This document shows, one piece after another, positions 11,513-23,675 of a stretch of DNA of 64,000 bases (positions are counted from its first letter, which is position 1; each line of letters begins with the position of its first letter). The position numbers were made by a program, and so were the translations under genes. The stretch is from Lentinus brumalis (lineage: Eukaryota; Basidiomycota; Agaricomycetes; Polyporales; Polyporaceae), in contig MARA01000049.1 of assembly GCA_001792895.1 (NCBI GenBank), positions 62,001 through 126,000 on the forward strand, given 5' to 3'. The notes beneath the pieces were generated by a model. That model saw only the letters and a program-made list of their open reading frames with translations, made no database searches and was not told the DNA's origin.

Positions 11513-13422
11513 TCACGTCTCCGTTGTTTCTCCGCCTCGTGGGGGTCGTCGCCAGAAGAGCCTGATGACAAAGGTGTCCTCGGGCTTGACAGCGTAGGGG
11601 GACACCGTCAGGGTGATACCGTCCACCGCTGTCCTTGCACGCCTGTATATGAGGACGTCGGCCTGGTCGGGAACGTGGATTGTGGTGGTCATATTAGGCC
11701 ATGTATGGACATGGTCGGCGGCGCAATTGTGCATGCCGATATCGGTCGGTGCTTCGGCTCCGGGAAGGTCAAGCTTCGCCCAATGTCGTCCAGTCGTCCG
11801 GAAGTCGTCCAGATGATTCGGACACAGACCGAGACGCAACCTGAAAGCGGGTCGCGGTCTCCCACCACCCCTGATGGTGAATGGGATCTCCATGGGTTTC
11901 TCGCCAGTCCATCCAACGGGATTAGTTGTGCAGACAGCTCTGAGACTGCCGTGCTGCGTGATGAACTCGGCCAAGTTCGATTGGGAGAAGCGGAAAGGCG
12001 AGTACATGCTGAAGCTCATGAGGATACGTGCAGATCGCGTGACGACCTCAGGTTCCATCCCTGGCTGAGCACGATGAGCGAGGTAGATCTCCTTCCACTG
12101 CGCTGTGGCGGCCTTGCCGAATAGCTCGAAAGCGTCGTTCTTCTCCCCTAGGGAGATGAGACGGTGGTGTCCCTCGGTGTTCATGACGCCGATGTTGTAG
12201 CGGGGGACTCGAGGATCAAACGAATCTGGAGATGGTACGAGCAACAACCCGAATTGTGTCTTGCCCATGAACCACGAGAAGACACCGACGGTGTATCCGA
12301 GCCGCTCTACGACAGGTAGCCGTGCTCGTATACCGTGGGGAGTAATGGAGAAAGTGGGAATGCCAACGTGGACCCTACTGGGTGATCTCGATAGGCTCAC
12401 TAGGGACTGAGAGACACAGAGTTAGATGCTAATACTGATCAGTAAGGGAGTCAGGGATGACTGACCAGGCTGGAGGACGAACGAGATTTCTGTTTCTCCC
12501 CGTCTACGGTAGGCATCCAATGAACAAGGTCACCGGAACTGCCAAAGGCTGAAGGAGCGGGGGCAAGGAGGTAGGAATGGTCGGTAAGGAGATGACTGCT
12601 CGCCAGATGGCCGGCGATCCACGCAGCTTCGGTCGAGTATTCCCAGGGAGTGCCCCATGCGAAGAGTGTCGTATCTGGGTAGTTCTTCATGATCTCCTCC
12701 TGCAGTCGCTGGAAGGCGCGCCTGCCTTCACCGTATAGAGTCGGCATATTGATGGAGAATATGCCGAGAAGGCAATACGCTTCATCCTCCGGTCGCGTAG
12801 TCTTCCGCTTCGCCGCCCAAGACATGCGTGCCGCAACGCTGACATCCTCCAGTCCGTATTCGTGCCGCAGCACTGCCGCTGGGATCTTTGTGATCTCCTC
12901 CAGCATGTTTGCGTGGTCAGTTTTAGAGGCTATGATGTCCCAGTCCCGATTCAGGAAGAGCACGTAAGGTGGCGCGATGAGCTCTTGAAGCGTCCAACCA
13001 CGCTCGTGCCATACGCTGTAGCCGAAGCTCCTCTCGACGTCGTCTTCATCCACGAGGGGGCCCTTGGACGGGACGTCTCTCAGGAACGCGTAGCACACGT
13101 CCGCGAGGGAGTAGTAACGGAACATCGAGTTGATGGCCTCTGACAGCTCGGCGCTGCTCGTCTTGTCGATGCAACATGTGTCGTTCCATATCCAGTGGTA
13201 GCCGTGCTCTTGGGCGAGGATGCAAGACTGCTTGACCTTCTCTGTGGAGATATCGCGCGGATTCTCGCCGCTCAACTGGCACCGAGTCTTGTAAGCCTGA
13301 GTCTGCTGGAAGGACTGCTCCTCCGTGTCCCAAACATGCGAGAGGATCGCATACCCGCCAGGGACGCTTTCTGGCGAGTTGAAGTACTGAAGTTCGGCGC
13401 GATCAGTGCTCAGTAACCACAT
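11513..13422 (-). CDS. HET-domain protein HET1 (heterokaryon-incompatibility family)
   Basis: Two exons, 13422-12466 and 12406-11513, join in phase 0 to 616 residues. Residues 1 to about 230 form a HET domain: MWLLSTDRAELQYF, YAILSHVW, TCCIDKTSSAELSEAINS, RGWTLQELIAP and EDEAYCLLGIFSINMPTLYGEG. The second exon encodes about 297 residues shared with HET2-A, HET3 and HET4: FSITPHGIRARLPVV, PFRFS, then C..DHVHTWP.. near the end. The intron donor is gtcagt, weaker than in its relatives. The usual WIDTCC is WNDTCC here. HET domains of ascomycetes trigger cell death during non-self recognition; the role here is inferred. The ORF is uninterrupted, so it may be functional. Confidence 0.88.
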
Positions 13423-13738
13423 TCTGCAAGAGAGTCAGCACCGTGCGTTACGCAAGGGCTAAAGCACTTGCCTGTAGTCCACTCAGTGCAGCCGGAGTGG
13501 GGTGCAGTCTCAGGGCAAACGGAAGTGCAGATAGCCGCCAGACAACAATAGGCGTGATCAAAGGACAAATCACATACGCAGCTTGTGGACATGCGACGTT
13601 GCTGTGATACTTCCCCACACTAAGCCTCTTCGGACTTGGTTGGCACTCTGTTGGACGCAGCGAAAGTTCATTAAGTGACAGCAGTACGACCCATACTGAG
13701 AACGCATAGAACTACCCTCCTAACGATCGAATACCCGT

Positions 13739-14673
13739 CTAGAGGACCAGGGAAGCAAGCACCACGAAAACAAGCGACGTAGTGCCGCATATGACACTGG
13801 CCGCACGATCCGGCGCGCCGTTAGAGCTGCTGACTGTTGCGGTCTCCGTCGAACTGCTTGTGGACGTGCGGCTCGAAGTCGGCGCTTTGGAAGAGGCAGT
13901 CCCGTTCAAGCGCATCGCATTACGCTGTCGAGCAGAACTGGTGTCAGCTATGCGAGTACCACGAGTACGCAAAACGGGAGAGAGCGCATGATATCAGGAA
14001 AGTGGGATTCTGCGCTCACGAGGGGAGGAAGCCGTATACGGACGAAGGCGCATCCCCAGGCATGGAAGATGAGTAATACCGCGACCGGGGCTCCATGTGC
14101 CATCAGAAATAGAAGCGACACTCGCCTTGAAGCCGTCCAACGTCTGCCAGCTACTATCGTTGACGTTGACCCCGCCAACCCCGCCCTGAGCACACGTCGC
14201 AGCGTCGAAGTACCAGAGGGTGGAGTTGTCCAGGACCTCGAACTGGTAGCTCGTGATTGCTGTACCGTTCGCGGTGTCGTGGGCACCCGAGTTGAACCCG
14301 ACGTACGAAGAGTTGATGTCTTGTATGGGTACGCACGGGCTGGCGAAGGTCGACTGGATAGCGCTATGTTTGCCCTGGGTGACTGGCGACGCGTACGTGG
14401 CGTGGTCAGCTTGTCAGCCCCGGGGGCTCATTGCGAGGACGGTGCGTACAGTTGAACAGTACTGTGTCGTGGATGTTCGCGAAGGCCTCGGGAGGATCGA
14501 ACAGAGAGGCTGCCTGGTTCGTTCCGTTGCCACCGACAGTGATGACAACCAGTTTGGCGAGGGCGATGGACAGGAGCAGCCCGAACTACGTGCAAGAGCG
14601 ACTCATCAGTTTCAATCGTCCTTGAGTGAGTGAGCCCACATACAGTGAGAGCGGCCGTCAGGAGCCTGGTCAT
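13739..14673 (-). CDS. GPI-anchored cupredoxin-domain extracellular protein
   Basis: Four exons, 14673-14644, 14585-14450, 14382-14126 and 13924-13739, join in frame to 202 residues. A signal peptide (MTRLLTAALT + FGLLLSIALA) is split by the first intron. The cupredoxin fold follows: KLVVITVGGNG, DTVLFNFTQGKHSAIQSTFASPC, then YQFEVLDNSTLWYFDAATCAQGG. The last exon is Ser/Thr-rich and ends with a hydrophobic GPI-addition tail (...TTSLVFVVLASLVL). The third intron is 201 bp and begins gcgagt, a GC-AG intron. Such serine-rich plastocyanin-like cell-surface proteins are abundant in basidiomycetes; the candidate copper ligands are the His in GKHS and the two late Cys. Function is unproven. Confidence 0.8.
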
Positions 14674-15006
14674 CTTGACGGACTGTTGTGAATGAGTGAA
14701 AAGGAGAGGACTGGATGGGTATACTGGTGCACAGGGTAAGGAGCCGCCTTGAAGATGTTCAGCTTGCGGTGATGTTCCATTCCTCTCGCCGGCCTTCCAA
14801 TCTGGAAGGCCGCTTGATGGATATAGCGCGACTGTTTGAGTACGAGAACGTGAAAACGCAGTAAGAGAAGCCTAAACCGAGACCTCTGCGTGCCTCTCGC
14901 ACTCCCCGTCCGCACAAAGGCCGAGAACGAATGAGAAGCTGCGTAGAGTTGAGATAGAAGAGGGAAGTAGGAGGATGAATGGATGAGCGCGTGGCAGGGA
15001 GCGTTG
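14674..15006. other. Intergenic between the cupredoxin gene and HET2-A
   Basis: A 333 bp region that is the promoter of the minus-strand cupredoxin gene and 3' flank of HET2-A. No gene is seen. Confidence 0.5.
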
Positions 15007-17085
15007 TCACGGTGCGCCTGGACCAGATGGGACGGCTTCCATGTCGGTGAAGCCATCGGGGGCTTCGAAGTCAATTGCGCGATGCCATGCATTTAATATC
15101 AGCGTTCCTTTCGGGTTCATTGGGCATGGGGTGAATGCAAGCGTGAAAGCCTCCCACCACCCTGGCTCGTTCGGCTCTTCACACACAAACGTCTTCCTCG
15201 AATCCGGCCAAGTGGAGACATGATCGCCAGGACACTGATGTCCGTCGTGGGGCGCTTCATCCTCCGGAAGGTATTGAGCGTTCGCCCACAATGCAGGGCA
15301 AGCGACCTTGGAGGTGTCGAGAGCATGTAGGGAAGTAGATTTGGCTGACGGGAGAGAACACAGCCCGACTTGGATGGTCGTGATGGTGCGATAGAACGTG
15401 AGAAAGTGATCCAGAAGTCCCGACGAAGGCCAGATGGTGAAGGTGGCAGGAGGCTCGCCCGTCCACGGGAGCTGCACCTTGTCGACGAACACCTTGCACG
15501 GTTGAGATGAACTGGCCAATGTCTGGATGTTATGCTCCGGGAACCGAAAAGGCGGACGAAGAGCGTGGTTGAGGGGAATGGGTGGAATGCGCAGGACGGG
15601 GCTCTGCTCCAGTGGCGCGGACTGGATTATGTAGATGTCCGTCCACACCCTCGTAGTGCATGCGTCCTTCATGGAGTCACGTAGTCCTAGGAATACGAGA
15701 CGAGCAGCAGGATTCGGATAAACACCAACGGCATACGTCGGTCCCCACTGATCGGCATCCGCAGGTACTGGGCTGAGCACGAGGAGGATCGGGAATCCCT
15801 CCTGGTCTCGCCAACACAGATCTGCTAATGTATAGGAGCCGAACTCGACGACAGGGAGATGAGCCATGACACCGTGCGGGGTGATCGATAGGGTCACAAC
15901 ACGACCACCGCACAATGACGATGTTAGCGTGGCCTAGAAGAACACGGTGAGCATGTGCCTGAAGCGAACATCACTAGCGTACCTGGGCATCCGACTGGTC
16001 CAGCAATCCGTGCGGACTGTAGCGGACAACCCTGTCGTCGCGGGTTTTGTACATCCTTGGAGATGTGGCAAAAAGACCGAAGTTGGCGAGTGAGTAAGAG
16101 TCGGCGTCGCGTGGTCTGCCCGGATCGCCCGCAAGGCTGCCCATACACTCCGATCCCCAGGCGAAGAGAGTCGTGTCCGCGCTCTTCTTCATGATCTCCT
16201 CCTGGAGCCGCTGGAACGCCTTGCTGCCCTCGCCGTACAGCGTCGGCATGTTGATGTCGAAGATACCGAGCAGGCAGTACGCTTCGTCTTCCAAACGGGT
16301 CGTCCTCCTCTCGACAGCCCAAGACATCCGTTCTCCGATGCTGAAGTCGTCCAACGACCGCTGCAGCGTCAAGAGGCTCACGGGAATATGCGCGGCCTTC
16401 TCGATCTCCGGCGCGAGGTCGACCTTTGTACCCATGGTCTCCCATTCCTTGGATAGAAAGAGGACGAGGCGGGGAGCGACGAGCTCCTGCAGCGTCCAGC
16501 CACGGCGATGCCACCGGCTCGCATGGAACTGCCCCCAGCCAGGCTGATGCCCGAGACTCGGATGAAACGCCTTGTCGGCATCAACGTCGTTCAGAAAGGC
16601 GTAGCAGACGCGAGAGAGGGCGTAATAGCGGAACATGGAGTTGATGGCCTCCGAGAGCTCCGCGCTGCTTGTCTTGTCGATGCAGCAAGTGTCGATCCAC
16701 ACCCATCTGTGGCCATGTCGCTCCGCGAGCTCGCAGGATCGTTTGATCTTCTCGCATGCAAGATCGCGCGGGTTCTGGCCTTTCTGGGCGCACTTCGCGC
16801 GGAGGTGCTGGAGGTCTTGAAATGTCTGCTCTTCCAGGCCCCAGACGTGAGAGAGAATCGCGTAGCCTCCCTCGACAGCGTCCGGGGAGACGAAGTACTG
16901 CAGCTCTGCGCGACTGCATCAGTGGGACCGCAAAACGCTTGTTGGTCTTGTTGGGGCCAATAAGAGCCATCAAGATGAACAAGCCGCAAGAGCACAGCAC
17001 TTGTCGGTCTTGTTGGCCCGAACAAGCGCCAACAAGATCAACAAGTGTTTTACGGTTCCACTGATGTGGAGCTGAGCAGCCACAT
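15007..17085 (-). pseudogene. HET2-A: full-length HET gene disrupted by a 150 bp inverted-repeat element
   Basis: The ancestral gene had exon 1 (start 17085, end 15983), a 49 bp intron (15982-15934, donor gtacgc) and exon 2 (15933-15007, 308 residues). This gives about 625 residues, close to HET1. The HET motifs are intact: WIDTCCIDKTSSAEL, RGWTLQELVAP and EDEAYCLLGIFDINMPTLYGEG. Exon 2 has LSITPHGVMAHLPVVEF, PPFRFPEHN and C.GDHVSTWPDSRKTF. The element at 16917-17066 splits codon 7 and brings an in-frame stop after 11 codons. Translation could restart only at an internal ATG (16702), inside the HET domain. This is the only HET2 copy with the complete C-terminal exon, and it is the left edge of the tandem array. 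Confidence 0.88.
16917..17066. mobile_element. MITE-like element with about 38 bp terminal inverted repeats
   Basis: Copies B to E show the empty site, gcgactggagctgag. In copy A, 150 bp starting catcagtggga and ending tccactgatg lie between duplicated TG dinucleotides. The two ends are inverted repeats of about 38 bp differing at four positions, all transitions. A 17-mer of the form cttgtYggtcttgttgg occurs at 16938-16954 and 17000-17016, with a near-copy inverted at 17029-17045. There is no coding capacity, so it needs a transposase in trans. The superfamily is unassigned. Confidence 0.75.
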
Positions 17086-17136
17086 GCTTGTAGTCGCAGT
17101 GAATGCGATGCAAGGTGAGAGCGCATCTCACTCTTT

Positions 17137-17199
17137 CTTATAACCAGAACTCACAACACGAGTGTATTTAAGGTAATCACTGCCGTATGTCAATTACGG
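17137..17199 (-). promoter_or_regulatory. HET2-A promoter elements: TATA-like box and inverted repeat
   Basis: On the minus strand, TTATAAG (17137-17143) lies about 55 bp upstream of the ATG. The inverted repeat ccgta-tgtcaat-tacgg lies at 17183-17199. Both are kept in all five copies. Confidence 0.5.
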
Positions 17200-17399
17200 T
17201 GCGAGTCTTCGAGGGTATCAGCCCGACAGCTGGTACCCAAATCGACTTGTTACTTATCAATCAGCAGTAATCGGCAGTAAGCAAGATACTCGTACTTCGT
17301 CAATACGTTAGAGCCAAGTTGCGGTAGTCTCGCAGATGATGCATGGAGAGGAGGAGGAGGAGTAGACCGTGTCTTATCCGAGTACTCGTTGAGGCTTTG

Positions 17400-19240
17400 A
17401 GTATCAACACGGTCCGTACGTGCGCGCTCGACGCCACCCGATCGATGACGACATGCGGCGCACAGTGCACTCGCTCTCTCGACTCCTCCGCCTGCCCGCA
17501 TCTCAGACAAAGACCAGTCCGCGTCCGTGCCACGTCGCTCGCCCTCGGCCACGCTCGCACCTGCAGCCGCCCTCCTCTGTGCTCTCCCACCTTTGCGTCC
17601 CTCAGTCCGTCGCTCATGCTACGCCAGACTGCCTCTTCGCGCGTCCCTCTCGCCTGCCGCCCGTTCTCGCTTGGCTCGACCGCATACAGTCATGCAAGAC
17701 GCAAGCTCCTCACCCCGGACGTGGGCACGCGTGGTATGCCGCATCTCTCCTCCCTGCCTCCTTGCTTCTTGCGCCGCCGTGTCGCTGTATCTCTCCCCTC
17801 GGTCGTACATCCTCCCTTGCATCCTCCCCATGAACGCTACCCTCTGGGAACCACACGCAAGCACACCGCTGTTCAACGTTCGCGGCTCCGCGAGGCATTC
17901 CGCCGTTCATCGCCCTGCTACGCCTCGCGCCCCAATTCTTGTGCGTCTACGCGCCTATGTAGAGTCAGACACTGCAAGCATGGTACGTCGCATTGCTCTC
18001 GTTACATGTTCTGTACTAATCTTGTGTAATCTACCATGCTTCCCGAGCAGCTAAACTACCGTGAGTGCCCACCAAGTCACCGCACCTCGCACCTCGTACC
18101 CGCCCTTCGTCCTCCTCGGCTCACTGTCCCCTGCACCGATCTCACGGCGAGGCTAACTTCAGTCCGCTCCCCCTGCACATGCAGACCGAGGGCTTTCGCA
18201 AACGCGGCGCCGTACCAGAGCTTCTTCAACGTCTTTCCGAGCGTCGCCCTCTCGCCTCAGCCGCGGACATCCCGTTGGCATACACCGGTCGACGGACGGT
18301 ATCTCACCGCCGCTCACTGAAGCTGGCGATGTCGACGCGCCCTTGCGCTCACACGAACAGCCCTCGCAGCACCCGCTCAACGACATACAGAAGCTCACTA
18401 CGGAATCCCGGGCGCGTGGTCTCGCCGTCGTAGCGCGTCGCGGCCGCCGCATCACTGCCGGTGTTCGTGCTGGTAAGTACTGTACACGCCGGTCAGTGAG
18501 ATGCGTCACATTCAGCTGATCAACTTACCCGGTCCGCGCGCAGCGACAACAGGGACGCGCCGGCGTTGCCGCTATGCTACGTACGAGGTCCACACTGACT
18601 TGTCTATTTACCTCCCTCACTCACGAGCATCCCCCGGCCGCACGCCCATCTCGCTCGCGCGATCCCACCCCTGCTGAGAAGAGTACACGCCCGACGCCGC
18701 CGCGCTGGCATCTGTAGTCACGGTGAGTCCAGGGCATGCACACATGGCGTACGCGCGCTCACCGACTCCGGGGTCAGACACTGGCAGCTGGTGCTCACGG
18801 CGCGTCGGTCAGTGCTCCCGTGTGCAGGTACGTGATGCGGATTCCGGAACTCACCTGCGGACTCGTACTGTGCTTCAATCATGGCCGGCTGGCCGTGCGG
18901 CGCGAGCGGCGAGGAGCGAGAGCAGCTGTGGACGAGGTGAGTGGGCACGCAGCACGCTGCAGGAGGTCGAGGAAGGTACGTACCGGGCGGTGTCAAGAAC
19001 GCTGGGAGAGCGCAGCGCGGACGGCTGTCAACGTGGGTGAGCAGGACGGGGGCAAGGTACGTGTGTGCGCCGTGTGTCGAGCCGCTCACCTCGTTTGTTA
19101 TAGCATGGACGCGTGCGTGTTCGGTTCGGAGCCATCCGCGGTGCGTCCCAGCACCGTCGATGCGCGCAGGCGACGGCGCGGACCGAACGTCACTCCGCAT
19201 CTGCGCTCGGGCGAGCGATCGAGCGGTACGTGTACTTAAG
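17400..19240 (+). other. U1 spacer, first block: possible decayed spliced gene, unrecognised
   Basis: Several donor/acceptor pairs are visible on the plus strand, for example gtacgt near 17983 to gagcag at 18050, with a ctaat branch-like site, and gtaagt near 18474. Open segments between them change frame near 18300, so no continuous reading frame could be built. It may be a relic or an RNA gene. No product is recognised. Confidence 0.25.
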
Positions 19241-20032
19241 TACTTGAGAGGGCGGTGTCATGATGTCGAGGCAGCGTTCAAGCTGCACGAAATGTCGATG
19301 TCCCTTCGTCCTGCATGTTCGCGGCCGAGCTCAGGCTGAGAGTGAATAGATCTGGTTCCTCCTCCCCCGTGTCATTCGTCCAGTCTGTTGCGTGCCGACC
19401 TCGTCGGCGGCCTTGTGTGCTTCAACAATGCGTGTTCTCGCCGCTCGTCTTCTAGTAAGTAATAGCTGAGGAGGACGACCACTTGACTCGAATGCACAGG
19501 GCTTGCGGCTGTGATGTGTGGATGGATGCACTGTGTGCCTGGCTTGAGTTCTGTTTGTCGTTTGATCCTTGCGTGCCGTGTTGAGTCCCGAACGGTTGCC
19601 TTCTGGGAAGCGAGTCCCTCTTCTGCTGACCTGTGTCATGGATGGGCTGCTCGGCCGAGAAGTGCCAGTGCGAATATTCGGTAGTACTAGGCATGATGGT
19701 CGTCATCAGGATTGGACAGCTGGACGCTTCGCTCCTGTAGTCCAGGACGGCCACATTGATGAGCTCCCGGTTTCTCATCTGTGTGATGTTGTCTACATTG
19801 AGCTTCCAGCCTCAGGCCGCCGTAATGGTCACTGCGCTATCGTGTGTTTGAGCTTTTCATGGATGAGAAGGCAGGACTGGGAGGATGCGAGTTGCAGACA
19901 GCGAGCATGACTGGGAAGCCGGAGACATCTCGCTACCTGTATCCTGAGGTCCGCGAGGTCCGTGTGCTGCGATGCCCAGCAGCTACGTATTGATGACCAG
20001 GGTCCAGGCGGTTACTCGAGTTACGAGCCCGC
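19241..20032. other. U1 spacer, no convincing gene
   Basis: Overlapping ORFs occur on both strands (for example 19452-19778 minus and 19569-19910 plus), recurring in all units because of DNA identity. Neither has a recognised motif. Confidence 0.4.
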
Positions 20033-20276
20033 CGGCATCGTCGCGAGCGAGCAGTCGGAATATTCGGATGCGCGAAAGTGATTGTCATTGTAATTTGTGA
20101 GAATACAGATACCGACATACAACAGGGATCGTGGGGGATAGTCTAGTCACTCTATGAGCTTCTGGACAGTGAGGACAGATATATGTAGCACTGCCAAACT
20201 GTGCAGCATTGGATGTACTAAAGAACTTGAACGGTCAAGAGCCCTTGCACGTCTGACACGGGAGGACAGGACACAT
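20033..20276 (-). pseudogene. Zinc-ribbon-like ORF, U1 copy with an in-frame stop
   Basis: The counterpart of the 79-residue ORF at 28147-27908. The pattern PCQTCKGS...YICPHC is kept, but the codon after the GS pair is TGA (20237-20235), where the other copies have CGA (Arg). Confidence 0.45.
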
Positions 20277-22868
20277 GCCATGAATGGCGGCGAGGCGAGG
20301 AACGTTGAACTGAGCGCGATGTGAACGCGCAGGACACGCGGCGAGAGGATTCAGGGAAGGACATGTAGGTTGCCGGGAGACGGCCTCATTGTAAGCGAGG
20401 CGTCGAGGAATCGATGCCGTGGTGGAGGATCAACTTGAAGGTCGCTTGAATTTATTGTAGGACACATACTTAGTCGAGGCGTCGAGGAATCGATGCCGTG
20501 TGCGAGGATCAAGGTCGCTTGAATATCCGATTGCCTTCAAACACCTGAGAACGTGCGTTCCCTGCCGTACAAGTCGGTACGGCGCACGCCTGTATCCGAG
20601 TTTAGACGTCAGTGCGACATCATGACAGAAGGTTAGTTTCTCGCCGTGTACGAGACTGTCCTGGTCAGATATCAAACGTACCTCGCAGTCCAGTCCTGCC
20701 GAGTGTCAATAGGAAACGTTCATCGTCCGGGTTCTGGCTGTATGTCAGATGTCTCCCACGTGAATCTATTACCAGCACGGAGCGAGCACTGTCACCAGGC
20801 CGTGCCGCAGATACTAAGTACATGGTATATGCGGTCTTGGGTCACAGTGACCGTACAGCATGATTCTTTCGGGCAATCAACTGCTAGCAGAAGCAGAAAG
20901 GAGATATCTTGTCAGTGCTGCGATATTTCTGCGGTATCCCGAGAGCTGCGCAACAATGATTGAAAGCGTACCTAGTAACGCCGCCAGAAACGTAAGGTCC
21001 CGAAGACAGTCGAGCCATCGTGCTTGCGTGCGGGATTGGTGCATGGTCGCCGGTGCGTGCTGCACAACTGTGTCCAATTTCCGGCACACTCGAGCATCGA
21101 GGCAGAGGAACCGCCGCGATGGCCGGCCCGTTCCGAGTTTACGTTGGACCTCCGCCGAGCACGTTCGCGGCCGCGGCTTCTGGAGACAATGTCAGCGGGG
21201 TGCAGGCTGCATCGAGCGAACCTGTCCTCCGACTTGCGTACTACTTCATGCAGCTGAGGCTCTACAATGTCTCGCTGCTTGTCCGCGCTTCACGCTCGAG
21301 ATCGCTCTCCCGGCAGTCGACTGCTAGTAAAGCCTGAGAAGATGCGGTCAGTTACCTCATGTTTCCCGGGCGCGGAGGGAGACAGTTCGAGGAAGGGAAG
21401 CGTACCGGATGTGGAGGGTTACTCGGAGTATCTCGGAGTCGTGCTTGCCTCCCGAATCCGGATGATTGTTGCACAATATTATTGCGAAGAGCCCGTTCGA
21501 TGCGACAGCGTCATGGGTGTAAATTGCGGCGTTGTCCGGCCGCGGCTGTCGATATTCATGCAAAAGATTAGCGAGGTCAGACTAAATGGCGAACACCGAC
21601 TAAACGGCGAACGCACACTGCAGTAGTGACAGAATAACCATATCTTGAGGTCCTGATGAGATGACTTGCCTAAGGGGTCGTATCCAGTAAGTACTCTTGC
21701 CTGCCAGTGTGCGTCTGGTGTATCCGAATTTCCGGGACCTGCGTCCTGTTCGATATCATGCTGGAACAAGTGACGGCGGTTGGCGTACCTCGACAGAATA
21801 AAGTACCACGCACAGTCTTTTGATCCTGCCGAAGGCATCATGATGCTGCCCCGCGAGCCTCCGGGTTCTGGTCTCCTCGTCCTAGAATTGCTCACTTCAA
21901 GTGGCTATTGCGCACCGGAATACAGATGTTCTTGAAGCCATGCCTACTCGAGAGCCGCCCTGAATGGTGGCAGTCAGCCGACAAAAGTACAGGAGGAGTT
22001 CATTTCTGCTGCAGAAGGTGAGTCTAAAAGCAGCAGGCGACGCCGTGCGTGCATACCTGAGGAATGCGTCAGACGACGCTTCGTCCCGAGGGTGAGGCGT
22101 GTTCGCTCCACCGTAGCGGTGCCCAAAGCGGTTGCCCCTGGCCGTGTTTCGCAGGTCTTCCTACAGTTCCTGGTCCTGTCGGTATATGGCATGTTAGTAG
22201 TCGAGCGCAGGCCGCGAGGATGTGAATGATTACCTGCATTTGAGCCTGTGACTGCACGAGGCTGATCCGAAGCTCGATGGAGTTCCACCTGCGAGACGAG
22301 ATCCGACGCATCGATAGTGGTATTTGCAGAGATGAAGCGAGAAGCAAAGGACGCTGGCATGTTCCGGGATGTTGCGGCCGCCGCTCCGAGTCTCTTGTAC
22401 ACACGGCGGGGTTGCTCTCACCCGGCGGTGTCGTCTAGACCGTTCCTCGTGCGTTGCCATCCCGTCACCACCCTCGACGCGTCTTCCTTCCTCCCCTCTC
22501 GCGCAGCAAGCCCTCTGCTGTCGTCTCGCTTTGCTAAGGCCTCGCCATCCGAGACGTAGAACATATCAGTGCCGCTGGAGAAGCTGGGAGGCTTGGACTC
22601 AAGGCGGGAGGAGACGAGGAGACGACGCCAGATGTGGTAGCTAACGTCCGGGATGAGTTTGTGTACATGGCAGACAATCTGCGGTTTACTTACTAAGTTC
22701 TTCCCGCATCACGCCCACGGCCCGTGCTGTACACGAGAGCATGGTAGGACGGACGGCGGCCAGCCGATTCCGAGGTAAGTAGATTCGAGAGAGCACCAGC
22801 CTCGGCTGCCAGTGCTTCCCGGAGGGCCGTCTCCTTGTCTGCTCGCTGGCGAACTCGCAACATCCCTG
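20277..22868. other. U1 spacer, middle part: degenerate, no gene assigned
   Basis: Includes the single U1 copy of the block that is duplicated in U2 (about 20940-21490) and minus-strand coding-like fragments near 22250-22560 that look like exons of a helical or coiled-coil protein, with splice-like junctions but no continuous frame. No family is recognised. Confidence 0.35.
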
Positions 22869-23192
22869 CTACTGGCTAGCCAAGACAAACGGTGAGCTGT
22901 CCACGACGCCTGTCGAGAAGCCACTCACGTACAGTCTATGCATCCGAGAGAGGACAGCGATGGCCCGCCGGGAGAGCTCGGGTACCTCGGGAGTTGTCAG
23001 GCGCACAGTGCACTGTCGAGGCACAGTGGCCCGTTCGAGTAGACGTTCGTAGTGTACTCGTCTTTCACGCGCGTTGTCCGCGGTCGTGGTCGTCGTGGTC
23101 GAGACGAGAGCGCGTACGAGGCTGTGCAGGCCCGAAATCCGAAGTTGGCAATCAATTGCCTCTTCCTGTGTTATGCTGGAGGAGAGGACCAT
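22869..23192 (-). other. Conserved coding-like block (helical), U1 copy
   Basis: A 107-codon minus-strand ORF, recurring in U2-U4 with substitutions but no frame disruption. It contains LHSLVRALV, a Thr run, NARERRVHY and LSRRAIAVLSRMHRLY. The composition suggests a helical protein. It is probably one exon of a larger, partly decayed gene. Confidence 0.3.
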
Positions 23193-23675
23193 ATGAGCGT
23201 ATTCTTCGAGTGTACTCTGCGCGTCGGAGGAGTAGGGAAAGCCAAAAAAATATATTTGTTTCTACGCTACCACATGCTCGGAAATCCCGTGTTCGAGACA
23301 GCGCTACTTGTGGCTAACATCGTGAGAAGCACGCGGTATCCGAAGAGCGAGAATGCGCCGCGCTGGGGTTCCTCGCTCTACGACACGCAGAACCGGCACA
23401 GCTCGTGTGCCCCGAGGTCCTCCCCGCTCCTGCACCCCGCAATCCCCTCATCCTCTCCCTGTGTCCCGCTCGTATTGCAGTGTGCTCGCCGTAATGCCAC
23501 CCTGGACGCAGGCTAAGTACAGAGACACGCTCAGCGCGGCTCGACGCACCTCGGAGTGCAGCGCAAGTCTCCACAGACATAGCGCACCGCGTGCAGACGG
23601 ACCTGTGCAGCACGAAGTGTTATATCAACAAAACATCATCCACCACAGAACATCCACCCACAGAACACCGTAAGG

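Noticed and set aside
11420..12124. A 234-codon plus-strand ORF
   Set aside because: It is the antisense of the second exon of HET1.
15007..15915. A separate 302-codon gene starting MCGGRVV
   Set aside because: It is exon 2 of HET2-A; a consensus intron joins it in frame to the HET exon.
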